The notes under the pieces: model-generated
What the model was told of the DNA's origin: nothing
Seen by the model: the letters and a program-made list of their open reading frames with translations, nothing else
Databases searched by the model: none
Translations under genes and position numbers: made by a program
Shown here: positions 1 through 10,104 of the stretch, one piece after another
How the letters are laid out: each line of letters starts with the position of its first letter
Numbering within the stretch: the stretch's first letter is position 1
From: Methanohalophilus sp. RSK
Lineage (GTDB): Archaea; Halobacteriota; Methanosarcinia; Methanosarcinales; Methanosarcinaceae
Direction of reading: 5' to 3'
Length of the DNA stretch: 64,000 nt
Assembly (NCBI RefSeq): GCF_003722075.1
Contig: NZ_RDSK01000009.1
Coordinates: forward strand, 62,001 to 126,000

Positions 1-466
1 TCATCTCATCCTGTTTTGACACCAGCATACCAGGGACTGTCAACTTCTTACCACCAATTGCAATATGACCATGGGTAATAAACTGTCTTGCCTGTTTGGG
101 AGTTCTGGCTAAACCAAGTCTGTGGACAAGTGTCTGAAGCCTTCTTTCGAGTATAGCTTCTGTATTTAATCCAAGAATGTCATCGATCTCGGCATCGCCT
201 TTTATCATGGAATAACGAATCAATTTGGATAGAATCTGGTCTGCTTCAGTCTTTGCGTGACCGGTAAGTTCAGCTTCTGCAGAATCAGCCAGTAATCTAC
301 GGGCATCTGCCCTGTAACGTCTGAGAATACTGTGTGCCTTCCAGAGTTCTTTTTTATTCCTGAGGCCGTATTTTTTAATCAGGTCAACCTCATTTGCCAT
401 ACGGGAAGCTTGCCAGGGGTGCTTCGGGGTGTCATAACTTTTTCTTTTCTTTCCGGGATAAACCAT
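1..466 (-). CDS. rps4: 30S ribosomal protein S4 (partial, 3' end outside window)
   Basis: Primary 16S rRNA-binding protein of the small subunit. About 155 codons are in the window and the C-terminus lies off the left edge. The start is the ATG at 466, reading MVYPGKKRK, with a GGTGA ribosome-binding site just upstream inside the short gap after rps13. The S4 RNA-binding region is recognisable near the left edge ([16 protein letters not shown]). It lies 12 bases downstream of rps13, matching the conserved archaeal order rps13-rps4-rps11-rpoD, so the rest of that operon is expected to the left of the window. Confidence 0.95.
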   Translation of the reverse strand, partial: MVYPGKKRKSYDTPKHPWQASRMANEVDLIKKYGLRNKKELWKAHSILRRYRADARRLLADSAEAELTGHAKTEADQILSKLIRYSMIKGDAEIDDILGLNTEAILERRLQTLVHRLGLARTPKQARQFITHGHIAIGGKKLTVPGMLVSKQDEM

Positions 467-478
467 GTCGAATCACCT

Positions 479-925
479 TCATCTTGTTTTACTGACACCT
501 ATTGTGGACCCACCGCGTCCTGCGGATTTGGTTCTCTGTCCACGTACCTTCAAACCTCTTTCATGGCGTATACCACGATAGGCACGGACCTTTTTAAGAT
601 CGTTCAAATCTTCCCTTATAGTCAGGTCAATATCCTGTCCAAGAAGGTGTTTATTTTCACCTGTCAACAAATCCTTTTGCCTATTAAGCATCCACACAGG
701 AAGATGGTTTTCAAATGTCTCTATAGCTTCATTAAGCCTGGCAATACCCTCATCAGAAAGGTAACCAATGGTTTCTGATGGATCTACTTCTGCACTTTCT
801 GCAATGAGCCTTGCAGCCCTTCTGCCAATCCCCTTGATACCGGTGAGTGCATAAAGGACCTTCTGCTTACCCTGCAAATCAGTGTTCATTATACGTACAA
901 GATGTCTTATTTCTTCGTCTGCCAT
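479..925 (-). CDS. rps13: 30S ribosomal protein S13
   Basis: Head protein of the small ribosomal subunit that contacts tRNA and the 50S subunit. The reading frame is open further upstream (to 985), but the ATG at 925 ([10 protein letters not shown]) is preceded by a near-perfect AAGGAGGT ribosome-binding site, giving 148 residues, which is normal for archaeal S13. The helix-two-turn-helix signature [14 protein letters not shown] is near the N-terminus, and the basic C-terminal tail typical of S13 ([14 protein letters not shown]) is present. It is the first gene of the rps13-rps4 operon, with a promoter and a folded leader upstream. Confidence 0.96.
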   Translation of the reverse strand: MADEEIRHLVRIMNTDLQGKQKVLYALTGIKGIGRRAARLIAESAEVDPSETIGYLSDEGIARLNEAIETFENHLPVWMLNRQKDLLTGENKHLLGQDIDLTIREDLNDLKKVRAYRGIRHERGLKVRGQRTKSAGRGGSTIGVSKTR

Positions 926-1238
926 TATAAACCTCCTTAAGGACACATTCTTGCGTCCCGTAGCCCTGGAACTAAGGTCCAGCACTGCCTTTTTACAGGC
1001 TGTGTAAAAACCTATGATACAGACTTACTCGGCCCAATATGACTTTCTCTTATATAATGTTAATGTCTGAAAAAAACATCAGGACAAAGGCTCAATCGGT
1101 ACTAGACGATATTTGTGCTAACACCTTCCACATAAAAATAAGTTGTGATCAAAAATAGTAGAGACCTGTTTATTATAAGTGATAATTATAAATAAATACC
1201 AAACAGACAATTTGTATATACAAAAGGAACCAATAGCC
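926..1238 (-). promoter_or_regulatory. Leader and promoter of the rps13 operon; divergent intergenic region
   Basis: This 313-base gene-free stretch separates rps13 from the divergent kinase. A TTATATAA TATA box lies at 1050-1057, which would place minus-strand transcription starts near 1025 and leave a leader of about 100 bases. The leader contains two perfect hairpins: 966-982 (5-bp stem, CTGGA/TCCAG) and 990-1010 (8-bp stem, TTTTTACA/TGTAAAAA, 5-base loop). AT-rich TATA-like sequence at about 1168-1195 may serve the kinase. No gene is seen. The promoter assignment is inference from motif and spacing. Confidence 0.55.
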
Positions 1239-3620
1239 ATGACCACCAAAAAACATACTGATACAAAATCTGAAAACTTTTGTGGCCTTCAGATATTGGA
1301 ATGTCTCGACAGTTTTTACGATCTCCTGGCATCTTCAGAGAATACAGATAAGCTGATGGAGGATATTACAGAACTTCTGGCAGACAGATGTGGTGGAAAT
1401 CAATATTTTGCACGCATAACTTTTGAAGATAAAATATTTACAAGCACCACCTTCCTTGAGACTGACCTTAAACTTGAGCACAGCATCAACGTCAATGGAA
1501 ATACAAAAGGCAAACTGGAGTATTTCAAGAACAAATTATTAATAAATACAGATTTTTTGGATGAAGAAGTGAAAATGATTGAATTGGTGTCAAAGGGATT
1601 GAACAAGGACATCAGAAACCGAAATGTAAAAGACAAGCGCCGCCGCTATGAAAAAGAGATTGGAAAATTAGAAAACCGATTACAGAATGCAATGGGAGAA
1701 GGCAACCTTAGCTGGTGGGAAATGGACATCCCTAGTGGCAAAGTAAACTTTGATCCGGGCAAAGTTACCAGACTGGGATATTCCATTGATGAATTTAAAG
1801 ATGCGCATTATACTGATTTCATGAAACTGCTGCACCCCCATGATAAGGAAATTGCAATGGAAGCAATGCGTTGCCATATAGAAGGAAAATGTCCTACCTA
1901 TGAAGTGGACTATCGAATAAAGACAAAGGGTGGTAAATGGAAATGGTATCACGACAGGGGTGCAATTACAGAAAAAGACAAACAAGGGAATCCGGTTATT
2001 GTAAGCGGTATTGTAGTGGACATCACAAAACGTAAAAATACAGAACTTGCGATGGAAAATGCAAAAATAGAAGCTGAAACTGCCAACCGCACAAAAAGTG
2101 AATTCCTGGCGACAATGAGTCATGAATTGCGCACCCCACTTAATTCCATAATCGGATTTTCGGATATACTACTGGACCAGGTTTTTGGAGAACTGAACGA
2201 AAAACAAACCAAGTATGTGGGAAATGTGCTTAAAAGCGGCAAACACTTGCTCGAGCTCATAAACAGCATCCTTGATATATCAAAAGTAGAAGCAGGAAAA
2301 ATGGATCTCCAGTACGAGATGTTCTATTTTGATGATGTGTTCAGAGAAGTTAAAACAATCATTTCACCACTGGCATCCAAGAAATCCATAAACTTACAGA
2401 TAGAACCAGCCGAAAACATTCCAAAAATAAAAGCAGATAAAGGAAAAATTAAGCAAGTGCTTTATAATCTGTTAAGTAATGCGATAAAATTCACCCCGGA
2501 GGGAGGGAATGTTAGAATTATTCCTACCACATCCGAAAATATGGTGCTTGTGGCTGTAGAGGATACAGGCATAGGCATTGCTGAAAATAATCGGGACAAA
2601 TTGTTCAAACCCTTTGTCCAGCTTGATTCATCGGCAAATAGAGAATATGAAGGTACAGGACTGGGTCTTGCACTTATAACTAAGTTCATAGAACTTCACG
2701 GCGGATCACTTGAAGTGAAAAGTGAAGAAGGAAAAGGCAGCACATTTACATTTTCCATACCTGTTGATCCTGCAGAAACAAACGAATTGATACCGGAAGA
2801 TAAAGTTGAAAAGAAAATACCTGAGACGAAAGTGGATGAGGAAACCTTTGTCGCTGCACCTCACAATCCTAAAGGAGACGACCCGGTAGTTGTCGTTGCT
2901 GAAGATGATCCAAAATCAAGAGAACTTCTACTTGCGATGCTGAGTTCTAAAGGATACCATGCAGTCGGAGTGGAAAGAGGAGATCAGATAATAAAAAAGG
3001 TCCGGGAAATCAAACCGCTTGCCGTCACCCTCGATATAATGATGCCGGGCCAGGACGGCTGGACCGTACTTGATAGACTCAAAAAGGACAGCCATACACG
3101 GGGCATACCTGTTATCATGATATCCGTACTGGACAAGGCCAAAATCGATAACATGTGGATGGCGGAGGATTATTTTGTAAAGCCTGTTGACAAAACAGAC
3201 CTTATCGAAACACTTGAAAGAGTCAGGAAAAATATGAAACCAGAAGAGACAACGATTCTTGTGGTGGATGATGAGGAACAAGATAGGGAACTTATCCATT
3301 CCATGCTGGATTCGGAAGGTTTTGGGATACTGGATGCTGCCGGAGGAGAAGAAGCTATCAAAATTCTCCAAAAACAGCAACCTGATATAGTCCTGCTTGA
3401 TCTGATGATGCCAGAGTACAGTGGCTATGATGTTATTGAATATATTCAAAACCTGGATTCGACTTCGAATATATCTATTATTATCTGTACGGCACAGGAA
3501 CTTACCGAAGAAAACAGAAAAATGCTTGACGATAATGTTGCCTGCATTATGCATAAAGGAATGTTCCGACGTCAGGAACTTGTACAACTGATCAATAATC
3601 TCAAAACTATGAAAAATTAA
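1239..3620 (+). CDS. PAS hybrid sensor histidine kinase with two C-terminal receiver domains
   Basis: Soluble hybrid histidine kinase of about 793 residues with no membrane segment. Counting from an alternative upstream start at 1179, the order is: an unassigned N-terminal region (about 30-165), a PAS domain (about 170-287), HisKA with the phospho-accepting His in SHELRTP (about 315), HATPase_c with N-box [10 protein letters not shown]1 motif DTGIGI and G2 motif GTGLGL, then two receiver domains. The receivers carry their acidic pockets and phospho-Asp in LDIMMPG and LDLMMPE. No DNA-binding output domain follows, so signal would pass to a separate partner. I chose the ATG at 1239 because AAAAGGA lies about 11 bases upstream. 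It is a single gene, divergent from rps13. The stimulus is unknown. Confidence 0.9.
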   Translation: MTTKKHTDTKSENFCGLQILECLDSFYDLLASSENTDKLMEDITELLADRCGGNQYFARITFEDKIFTSTTFLETDLKLEHSINVNGNTKGKLEYFKNKLLINTDFLDEEVKMIELVSKGLNKDIRNRNVKDKRRRYEKEIGKLENRLQNAMGEGNLSWWEMDIPSGKVNFDPGKVTRLGYSIDEFKDAHYTDFMKLLHPHDKEIAMEAMRCHIEGKCPTYEVDYRIKTKGGKWKWYHDRGAITEKDKQGNPVIVSGIVVDITKRKNTELAMENAKIEAETANRTKSEFLATMSHELRTPLNSIIGFSDILLDQVFGELNEKQTKYVGNVLKSGKHLLELINSILDISKVEAGKMDLQYEMFYFDDVFREVKTIISPLASKKSINLQIEPAENIPKIKADKGKIKQVLYNLLSNAIKFTPEGGNVRIIPTTSENMVLVAVEDTGIGIAENNRDKLFKPFVQLDSSANREYEGTGLGLALITKFIELHGGSLEVKSEEGKGSTFTFSIPVDPAETNELIPEDKVEKKIPETKVDEETFVAAPHNPKGDDPVVVVAEDDPKSRELLLAMLSSKGYHAVGVERGDQIIKKVREIKPLAVTLDIMMPGQDGWTVLDRLKKDSHTRGIPVIMISVLDKAKIDNMWMAEDYFVKPVDKTDLIETLERVRKNMKPEETTILVVDDEEQDRELIHSMLDSEGFGILDAAGGEEAIKILQKQQPDIVLLDLMMPEYSGYDVIEYIQNLDSTSNISIIICTAQELTEENRKMLDDNVACIMHKGMFRRQELVQLINNLKTMKN

Positions 3621-3737
3621 TTTACCAGTTTTGTATAAACCAGGATTAACTGAGAAGTCCAGGATGATTTGTTATATTAGGATTGTAATCGGTAATACCA
3701 AATAGGATACAACAGATACCATAATACGGTGATCGAT

Positions 3738-4265
3738 ATGAATAATAAAAAGAAAATACTAATGGTAATCGCCCAGGAAAATTTCCGTGACGAAGAATTC
3801 CTTCAACCCAGAGAGATCTTTGAAAAGGCAGGATTTGATATAACCGTTGCAACAAACCAAAATAAAGTTGCCAGAGGGATGCTTGGAGGTAAAGTCAAGC
3901 CCGACACAACCATTTCCTCTGAAAAGGCAGATAGCTATGATGCCATCGTTATTTCAGGAGGCGGAGGTGCAAAGCAATATCTCTGGGATAACAAGGAACT
4001 GCATGAAATTGTCCAGGATGCCTACAAACAGGGGAAATTAATCGCTGCTATCTGTATATCGCCGGTAGTGCTGGCAAAAGCAGGAATACTGAAAGGCAAA
4101 AAGAGCACCGTATTCAATGATCCGGAAAGCGTAAAACAGATCAAAAAGGCAGGAGCCGAATATAAGGACCAGGATGTTATCAGAGACGGCCATATAATCA
4201 CTGCCAGAGACCCAAAAGCTGCCCGCTCATTCGGCAAAGAGGTTCTGGAATTCCTGAAAGAATAA
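3738..4265 (+). CDS. DJ-1/PfpI family protein
   Basis: Member of the DJ-1/PfpI/ThiJ superfamily, which includes deglycases, chaperones and peptidase-like proteins. The fold signature is clear: an N-terminal Rossmann strand (KILMVIAQENFRDEE), the conserved Glu in the first loop (residues FRDEEF) and the nucleophile-elbow Cys in AAICISP. About 175 residues, the normal single-domain length. A GTG at 3729 is in frame, but the ATG at 3738 sits 5 bases behind a GGTGAT ribosome-binding site and is preferred. It is a stand-alone gene after the hybrid kinase. Substrate and exact activity cannot be read from the sequence. Confidence 0.88.
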   Translation: MNNKKKILMVIAQENFRDEEFLQPREIFEKAGFDITVATNQNKVARGMLGGKVKPDTTISSEKADSYDAIVISGGGGAKQYLWDNKELHEIVQDAYKQGKLIAAICISPVVLAKAGILKGKKSTVFNDPESVKQIKKAGAEYKDQDVIRDGHIITARDPKAARSFGKEVLEFLKE

Positions 4266-4267
4266 TC

Positions 4268-4284
4268 TACCTTCTTTTTTTTGA
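4268..4284 (+). terminator. T-rich terminator after the DJ-1 gene
   Basis: A run of eight T residues (about 4275-4282) follows the stop codon directly, in the manner of archaeal oligo-T termination. No hairpin precedes it. It separates the gene from the convergent tRNA-Ser. Confidence 0.4.
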
Positions 4285-4304
4285 TTATTAGAAAAATAGA
4301 GAGA

Positions 4305-4389
4305 CGCTGAGGGGGAGATTCGAACTCCCGGGGCGCAGAGCACCACCGGTTTTCAAGACCGGCGCCGTAGGCCGCTTGGCTACCTCAGC
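4305..4389 (-). tRNA. tRNA-Ser (UGA anticodon)
   Basis: Type II tRNA of 85 nt. The acceptor stem GCTGAGG/CCTCAGC is perfectly paired and followed by a G discriminator. The anticodon arm is CCGGT-CTTGAAA-ACCGG, giving anticodon TGA, which reads UCA serine codons. The long variable arm expected for tRNA-Ser is present, and the T arm is GGGAG-TTCGAAT-CTCCC. CCA is not encoded. No intron. Confidence 0.96.
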
Positions 4390-4453
4390 ATAATGAAAAA
4401 CAATCACAAGCAGCTGGTGAACAGCGCTTATGATATAAAAAATTGGCGAAGAA

Positions 4454-5173
4454 TTACTCTTCACCTGATTCATTAGCTTCGCTTTCTGCTTCTGCCTCTT
4501 CTGCAGGGAATCCTACCGGATAAGTCTCGACAAATTTGACTTGTTCCATTCCGATGTTTTCGATTATTTCAGAAGCAATCCTGTTCTTTGACATGAGCCA
4601 GCGCTGGTTGAAACTCAGTGCAACGGGGATATTGATAATGGCAGTCTTATCTTCAACTTCAACTTCGATTTCTGGTACTCCTGTGTAAAGGGAAAGCAGA
4701 CCGTTAATTTTGTCGACATCTCCTTCGAGTTTCTCTTCAATGGTGTATTCATAAGTTACTTCTTTGCCTGCAAGGGGATGATTGAAGTCAACACGTGCAC
4801 GTCTTCCGATGACCTTGGTGACCACACCGCGTTTTCCTTCTATTTCTACACCCATCCCGGGAGTTGCTTTACGGTCCTCGAACTTATTCAGGGAAATAGT
4901 CTCAACCTGCTTGGGATCATGTTCTCCAAATCCTTTTTCAGGAGGAATAACAAGTTCTCCATTGTATCCAACATCCTTGCCAACAAAATCCTCGTCAAGT
5001 CCTTTAATGGTATGACCGGCACCTACAACTACCACATCACCGCCATAAACTCCACGTGGATTGAATATCTGGTTTTCCTTGGCCAGCTTCTCATCGGTAG
5101 TGTCAAAAATCAGGTCGCCTTCGAATTTACCAGTATATGATACTTTTATGAAATCTCCGTTCTCGATTGCCAC
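4454..5173 (-). CDS. FKBP-type peptidyl-prolyl cis-trans isomerase, long archaeal form
   Basis: Prolyl isomerase and chaperone of the SlyD-like long archaeal FKBP group (about 26 kDa). The N-terminal FKBP core (KVSYTGKFE, GLDEDFVGKDVG, IPPEKGFGEHDP) is interrupted by the insert-in-flap domain (about residues 85-145; HPLAGKEVTYEY closes the core). A C-terminal extension of about 95 residues ends in an acidic tail rich in Glu, Ala and Ser. A TTG at 5182 is in frame, but I prefer the GTG at 5173, which has AGTTGAT a few bases upstream. A TATA box with a purine-rich BRE lies at 5240-5248. Cytoplasmic folding factor. Confidence 0.93.
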   Translation of the reverse strand: MAIENGDFIKVSYTGKFEGDLIFDTTDEKLAKENQIFNPRGVYGGDVVVVGAGHTIKGLDEDFVGKDVGYNGELVIPPEKGFGEHDPKQVETISLNKFEDRKATPGMGVEIEGKRGVVTKVIGRRARVDFNHPLAGKEVTYEYTIEEKLEGDVDKINGLLSLYTGVPEIEVEVEDKTAIINIPVALSFNQRWLMSKNRIASEIIENIGMEQVKFVETYPVGFPAEEAEAESEANESGEE

Positions 5174-5239
5174 TATAATCAACTCTGAATTTAGTTTTGG
5201 TATGATATGTTAAAGGTCTGTCCCGTATAGCCTTCTGCC

Positions 5240-5248
5240 TTTATATAA
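5240..5248 (-). promoter_or_regulatory. TATA box for the FKBP gene
   Basis: Read on the minus strand, AAAAAG followed by TTATATAAA resembles BRE plus TATA box. It lies 67-75 bases upstream of the GTG start, predicting a leader of roughly 40 bases. Confidence 0.6.
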
Positions 5249-5454
5249 CTTTTTGGAAACTAGACGACAGGATGAACGGGTAAAACGACCATATGAGTCA
5301 TTTATGCAAGAATAGTGCAACAAAACATGCTATATATATTTTTCTCATAATAATGACGAAAATGAAATACATTTAAAATAAAAATAACATCTCAATTATA
5401 ATATGTATGGACTTGATTTCTATACATTGACAACAATATTATATATTCCACAAA

Positions 5455-5476
5455 ACATATATAAGTTTATATATGT
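5455..5476 (+). promoter_or_regulatory. 22-bp perfect palindrome overlapping TATA boxes upstream of kinase 2
   Basis: Two perfect 10-base arms, ACATATATAA and TTATATATGT, flank a central GT. Each arm contains a TATA-like core. It sits 66 bases upstream of the ATG at 5542, in the 368-base gene-free stretch 5174-5541, which is otherwise AT-rich with no gene seen. It could be a promoter, a dimeric operator, or both. Confidence 0.45.
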
Positions 5477-5541
5477 TTAAAAAAGAGCACTCCATTGAAA
5501 TATAATTTTGCTAATTAAGGATGGAGAAGGGATGAATATTA

Positions 5542-7203
5542 ATGGTTACAGAAAAGTCCGTACAGGGTTACAATTTGAATTATCTTAAGCCCGGGAACAA
5601 ATATAAAGGCACTGATATTTCCACAGTTGCAACAAGCTTCGAAGAAATAATCAATAAAAGCCCCATGATTGTTTTTTTTTGGGAGGGGGAACAGCGTGTC
5701 AGGACAAATTATGTATCTGAAAGAGTAACAATTTTTGGATACAGGCCTGAAGATTTCCTGGAAGGGAGGATGACATATAATGAATTAATCCATCCCGAAG
5801 ATCGCAGCTTTGTCAATAATGAGTTTGAAAGTTTCCGGAAAAATTCGTCAAATCAGTTTACCTGTGAATACCGTGTTGTAGATTCTTCAGGCAGCATAAA
5901 ATGGATTTCAGAGATTACATTCCCCTGCAAATGTGATGATAATCTGGAATACCATGGAATTTTGCTTGATGTAACAGACCGTAAAATGTCCGAGAGGACA
6001 ATTCTGGAAAAAGAACGTGACATATCCATCCTATATTCAGCATCTGCTCTTGCATCAGAATCTCTTGATGTGGATGACCTCCTTGATGAAATGCTAATGG
6101 AAATGGGAGACCTTCTTGACATTACTGCCGGTGGGGTATACATAATAAATCCAGAAGAAAAGGAGGCAGTGTTGCGTGCCTATATAGGTCCTGAAAGAGA
6201 ATATCCTGAAAGCATTCACTATTCTGCAGTCGAAAACATGTTTGATAATTCTGCAGGTTCTCCATCCAGCCCCCTTGTTGCAGAAGATACTTTCCATTAC
6301 CAGGGCCAAATGCAGCGCAAAAAGTATCTTTTATTCCGCCTCTATTCCAGGGAAAAAATAATGGGTTTTATCCAGCTTTCTATCCCCCTCAATCATGAGG
6401 TCAGTGAAAAAAGCCTGCAAGTATTGGAGCATGTAGGCAAACACATCGGGATTGCAATTGAAAATGCCCAACTTTTCGAGATAACCCAGCGAGCCTATGA
6501 AGACCTTAAAAATCTGGATAAGCTAAAGAGTGAATTCCTCGCAAACCTGACCCATGAACTGAAAACACCCCTGATATCTATCAAGGGATTCAGTGACCTG
6601 CTTGATAAAGGACGACTGGGTGAATTAAACGAAGACCAGAAAAAAGCAAATCTGGCAGTTGTCCGTAATGCAGACCGGCTCAAAAGGCTAATTGACTCCC
6701 TGCTTTATATGAGTATGGAAAAGGAGGGGAAATACCAGTATCACTTCGAAGAAGTTGATGTTGGTGAAATCATAAAGGATGCTATGGATAAAATGAAAGT
6801 CCACACAGAAGGAAAAGATGTCGATATAGGCATTGATCTCCAAAGTAAACTCTCCCCTATCTGTGGTGACAGGGAAAGGCTAACAAACGTTTTCCTGAAT
6901 ATACTGGACAATGCCTCAAAATTCACACAGGGATCCGGTAGAATAAAAATTACCCTGAAAGAGGAAGAAGAATATATACACATAAAGATAAAAGATAATG
7001 GTATAGGCATACCAAAAGAAAAACTTCCGCGTATTTATGACATGTTTTACCAAATAGATGGCTCCACAACCCGCATCTATAATGGTGTTGGCCTGGGACT
7101 CCATATATGCAAAAAGGTAATCGATATTCATAACGGAAGTATATGGGCAAGGAGTATGGAAGGATTGGGTACTACAGTTCATGTGAAATTACCCAAGACC
7201 TGA
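5542..7203 (+). CDS. Soluble sensor histidine kinase (PAS-GAF-HisKA-HATPase)
   Basis: 553-residue cytoplasmic histidine kinase. The order is a PAS_3-type domain (about 30-148, ending ILLDVTDRK), a GAF domain (about 160-312), HisKA with the phospho-accepting His338 in THELKTP, then HATPase_c with N-box NILDNASKF, DNGIGI and GVGLGL. No receiver domain and no membrane span, so it probably senses a cytoplasmic ligand or redox state and hands phosphate to a separate response regulator. No such regulator is encoded nearby. The ATG at 5542 follows GGAGAAGG; another ATG at 5532 is out of frame. Its stop lies 15 bases from the convergent end of the next kinase. Confidence 0.92.
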   Translation: MVTEKSVQGYNLNYLKPGNKYKGTDISTVATSFEEIINKSPMIVFFWEGEQRVRTNYVSERVTIFGYRPEDFLEGRMTYNELIHPEDRSFVNNEFESFRKNSSNQFTCEYRVVDSSGSIKWISEITFPCKCDDNLEYHGILLDVTDRKMSERTILEKERDISILYSASALASESLDVDDLLDEMLMEMGDLLDITAGGVYIINPEEKEAVLRAYIGPEREYPESIHYSAVENMFDNSAGSPSSPLVAEDTFHYQGQMQRKKYLLFRLYSREKIMGFIQLSIPLNHEVSEKSLQVLEHVGKHIGIAIENAQLFEITQRAYEDLKNLDKLKSEFLANLTHELKTPLISIKGFSDLLDKGRLGELNEDQKKANLAVVRNADRLKRLIDSLLYMSMEKEGKYQYHFEEVDVGEIIKDAMDKMKVHTEGKDVDIGIDLQSKLSPICGDRERLTNVFLNILDNASKFTQGSGRIKITLKEEEEYIHIKIKDNGIGIPKEKLPRIYDMFYQIDGSTTRIYNGVGLGLHICKKVIDIHNGSIWARSMEGLGTTVHVKLPKT

Positions 7204-7217
7204 ATTTGTATTGTTTT

Positions 7218-10028
7218 TCAGGGTCTTTTTTTCATATATACCCAGAAAACACTACCCTGCCCTTGCGGGTTATCTTCCACTCCAACGCTGCCGCCATGTA
7301 AATCGACAATTCTTTTTACTATTGCAAGGCCAAGACCTGTACCCTTTATGCTTCCTTTTTGTGCTCTGTTAAACCTGTTAAATATGTATGGTTTATCGTC
7401 ATCAGCAATTCCAGAACCCCCATCCGTAATCATTACTTTAAATGAATCGTCATTATCATGTACCCCTACATGAATTGAACTTTCAGAGGGGCTATATTTG
7501 ATTGCATTTGAAAGCAGATTGATAAAAACCTCCTTGATTATAGGATTGGCCTTTAGAGGATATGGCTGTTGCAGATCGTGTATTATATCCATATTTTCAT
7601 TTTCAGCCAGAGGAGCCATCTCTGAAATGCAGGAAGTTAATATTCGACCCAGGTCCATCTTTTGCAGTTCAAGGTTTTCAGTAGATTCAAGTTTGGACAG
7701 GTAAGCTGTGTTTTCGATCATATCGATCAAGCGTTCTGTGTTATTCCTGATCCTTGATAGGAAATGAATCTTTTTTTCTTCCTTTTCTTTCTTTATGAGT
7801 ATGTCTGTGAAACCTTTCACGATATTTGCAGGATTTAAAAGATCATGGCGCATTATATCGGTAAAAAGGTCCTTCATTTCGTTAGATTTCTCCAATTGAC
7901 CTGCATAATCTATAAGGGAGATTTCAGCCTGTTTTCTTCGTGTAATGTCCTGTGCAGTAAAGATTACCTTTTGGGGGGAATCTTTCAAATCCAGTGGCTG
8001 AGAATTGAACTGTATACAGATGTGTTTTTTATTGCATACCCAGTGCAACTCTGTGGAAAATTGTTTTTCAAGAATATCTGGCCCTAAGTCCTTATCAAGA
8101 TACTTCGAAGATCCTTCAGTGCATATAGAAAACAGGGATCTACCTACAATATTTTCTCTCGGAATACCAGTAAGTTCGGTCATGCCTTTATTAAAATCAA
8201 TCAATTCCAGATCTTTATTAAGCACACCGATACCGATAGGAGCATTGTCATAGAGAGCAGAGACCCAGAAATTGGCAGTTTGCAGTTCGGAGGTACGTTT
8301 GTCCACAAGTTCTTCCAGATGTTTGCGATAACTTTCCAGTTCCAGTTCGTACTTTTTACGTTCGGTAATATCTCTGACTATACTGAGCATGATACTATTT
8401 TCTTTATCAAGTACAGAAGAACTGATCTCAACATCAATAACTGAATCATTCATATGTTTCATTTTCGATTCGAAACGTGTAGATCCTTCATTCAATGTTT
8501 TCTGGATTGCTGATCGTGACTGTGCCATATATTTAGATTCATGAGGATAAAGATCAGCAAATTTCATAGATAACATATCAGAATGGGAACAGCCAATTAT
8601 TTTGCAGGCACTTCTATTGGCATCTATTATGTCACCTTTAGAAGAGTGGATTAAGATAGCATCGTTTGATCTGTCAAAAAGAGAACGGTAAAGATGCATT
8701 GTATTATCAAGCATCATATAGGTCTTACCACGTTCCTTTGCATTGAATATAGAATCAAACAATATCCTGAGGAGATCATCACTATAGGATGGCCAATGTT
8801 TGTTTTTTGTGGCCGAAACTACACCGATAAATCCTACCAACTGATTTTCGACATGTACAGGCATAATCTGAGCCGATTCAAGATCCAATGTTGTCAAGAG
8901 TCCCTTCAGATTTTTTTCAGAATCTGGAAGTTGCTCTATAGAATTCACATAATATGGCTCATTTTTCTGGAATTTCTCAATTATAGTCGGGAATTGTGCA
9001 GTTGACAGTGAGCTTAATTTATCCATTTCCAATTCGCATCTACCTTTTAAAAGTGGCACGCAAGTGTAATGTGTTAGATGCATATTATTTTCGCTATGGT
9101 TTAGTTCATAGATAAAAATTGAATCTGCATCAAGAATTCCCCTGATCTTTTCCAGAATTGGTTCTATAAGCAGACCAATATCTTCAAAAAACGGGTCTAC
9201 GAACTGATTGCACGCTCTTGCTAGAAAACGAAACGCATTGGACTGTTCCTGAGAATGGATTTCTGCCTCTTTTCTCCTGTTTATTTCACTGAGTAAACCA
9301 TTACTTCCCAAAAAATTCCCCATTTCATCATATATTGGATCTATATGATTCTGGAACCAATGCAACTCTTTACTGTAATTCTGAATACGCATCTGTGCTT
9401 TAAGAGGTAAGATATTCACTGACTTTATTTTTTTAAATATATTCAACCACTCATACCTATCATCCAGACATAAATAATCTGTAAATGGCCGGGAAATCAT
9501 TTGTTCAGGACGTAAACCGTATTCTTGAATCTTGGGTGAAATATAGACAATTTTTCCTTCACTGTTTAGGGAATAAGGAATTTCATTGGTACTACCCAAA
9601 AGGAAATCGTAATCATACCGGGCTTTTTTCAATTTGATTTCCTTATTAATAAATACAGACAAAATTTTTGCAATAAACTCAAGTTTTTGTTTTTCATCAG
9701 AAGTGAAAGGTTCGTAATTATTTTTCAATGAAAGGTTATTATAAAATAACTCAAGACATAACTCATGGCTTTTCTCTTCATTTTTGGATATATGCGAAGA
9801 AGAGATTTGATATTCACCCTGCTTAAAGCCAGGAGACTTATAAGAATAAGGACCAAACAATATCCTTGCAGATGCCTTCTCCGGATACCGAAGTACTTGA
9901 GGAAGGGCTTTTGCAATTTCTTCCATCTTTTGGTCAAATGATATATCCTCTGCCAGAATTTCGTAAAACATATCGTCAAATAATGAATTATGCATGCTAG
10001 TACCCATTAACACCATACCAACTCCCAT
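7218..10028 (-). CDS. Large multi-PAS/GAF sensor histidine kinase
   Basis: 936-residue soluble histidine kinase. Segments in order: an N-terminal GAF-like or unassigned region (about 15-135), PAS (about 140-253), GAF (about 270-435), PAS (about 445-560, ending VRDITERKK), a short coiled coil (about 560-588), PAS (about 590-700, ending TAQDITRRK), a HisKA-like dimerisation domain with MRHDLLNP (His about 728), and HATPase_c with [15 protein letters not shown] and GTGLGL. The MRHDLLNP motif is a common variant in methanogen kinases. Several in-frame Met codons occur within the first 12 residues, so the exact start is uncertain. It faces kinase 2 tail to tail, and its 5' end shares a divergent promoter region with the sulfurtransferase gene. 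Confidence 0.92.
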   Translation of the reverse strand: MGVGMVLMGTSMHNSLFDDMFYEILAEDISFDQKMEEIAKALPQVLRYPEKASARILFGPYSYKSPGFKQGEYQISSSHISKNEEKSHELCLELFYNNLSLKNNYEPFTSDEKQKLEFIAKILSVFINKEIKLKKARYDYDFLLGSTNEIPYSLNSEGKIVYISPKIQEYGLRPEQMISRPFTDYLCLDDRYEWLNIFKKIKSVNILPLKAQMRIQNYSKELHWFQNHIDPIYDEMGNFLGSNGLLSEINRRKEAEIHSQEQSNAFRFLARACNQFVDPFFEDIGLLIEPILEKIRGILDADSIFIYELNHSENNMHLTHYTCVPLLKGRCELEMDKLSSLSTAQFPTIIEKFQKNEPYYVNSIEQLPDSEKNLKGLLTTLDLESAQIMPVHVENQLVGFIGVVSATKNKHWPSYSDDLLRILFDSIFNAKERGKTYMMLDNTMHLYRSLFDRSNDAILIHSSKGDIIDANRSACKIIGCSHSDMLSMKFADLYPHESKYMAQSRSAIQKTLNEGSTRFESKMKHMNDSVIDVEISSSVLDKENSIMLSIVRDITERKKYELELESYRKHLEELVDKRTSELQTANFWVSALYDNAPIGIGVLNKDLELIDFNKGMTELTGIPRENIVGRSLFSICTEGSSKYLDKDLGPDILEKQFSTELHWVCNKKHICIQFNSQPLDLKDSPQKVIFTAQDITRRKQAEISLIDYAGQLEKSNEMKDLFTDIMRHDLLNPANIVKGFTDILIKKEKEEKKIHFLSRIRNNTERLIDMIENTAYLSKLESTENLELQKMDLGRILTSCISEMAPLAENENMDIIHDLQQPYPLKANPIIKEVFINLLSNAIKYSPSESSIHVGVHDNDDSFKVMITDGGSGIADDDKPYIFNRFNRAQKGSIKGTGLGLAIVKRIVDLHGGSVGVEDNPQGQGSVFWVYMKKRP

Positions 10029-10104
10029 TTGCCATATATTTCACCAAATATAATAACTCTTTGATTCACAAAAACAAAAAAGAATTATATCCAATAACCA
10101 GAAG

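Noticed and set aside
332-778. 148-codon plus-strand frame opposite rps13 and rps4
   Set aside because: Antisense shadow of two certain ribosomal protein genes.
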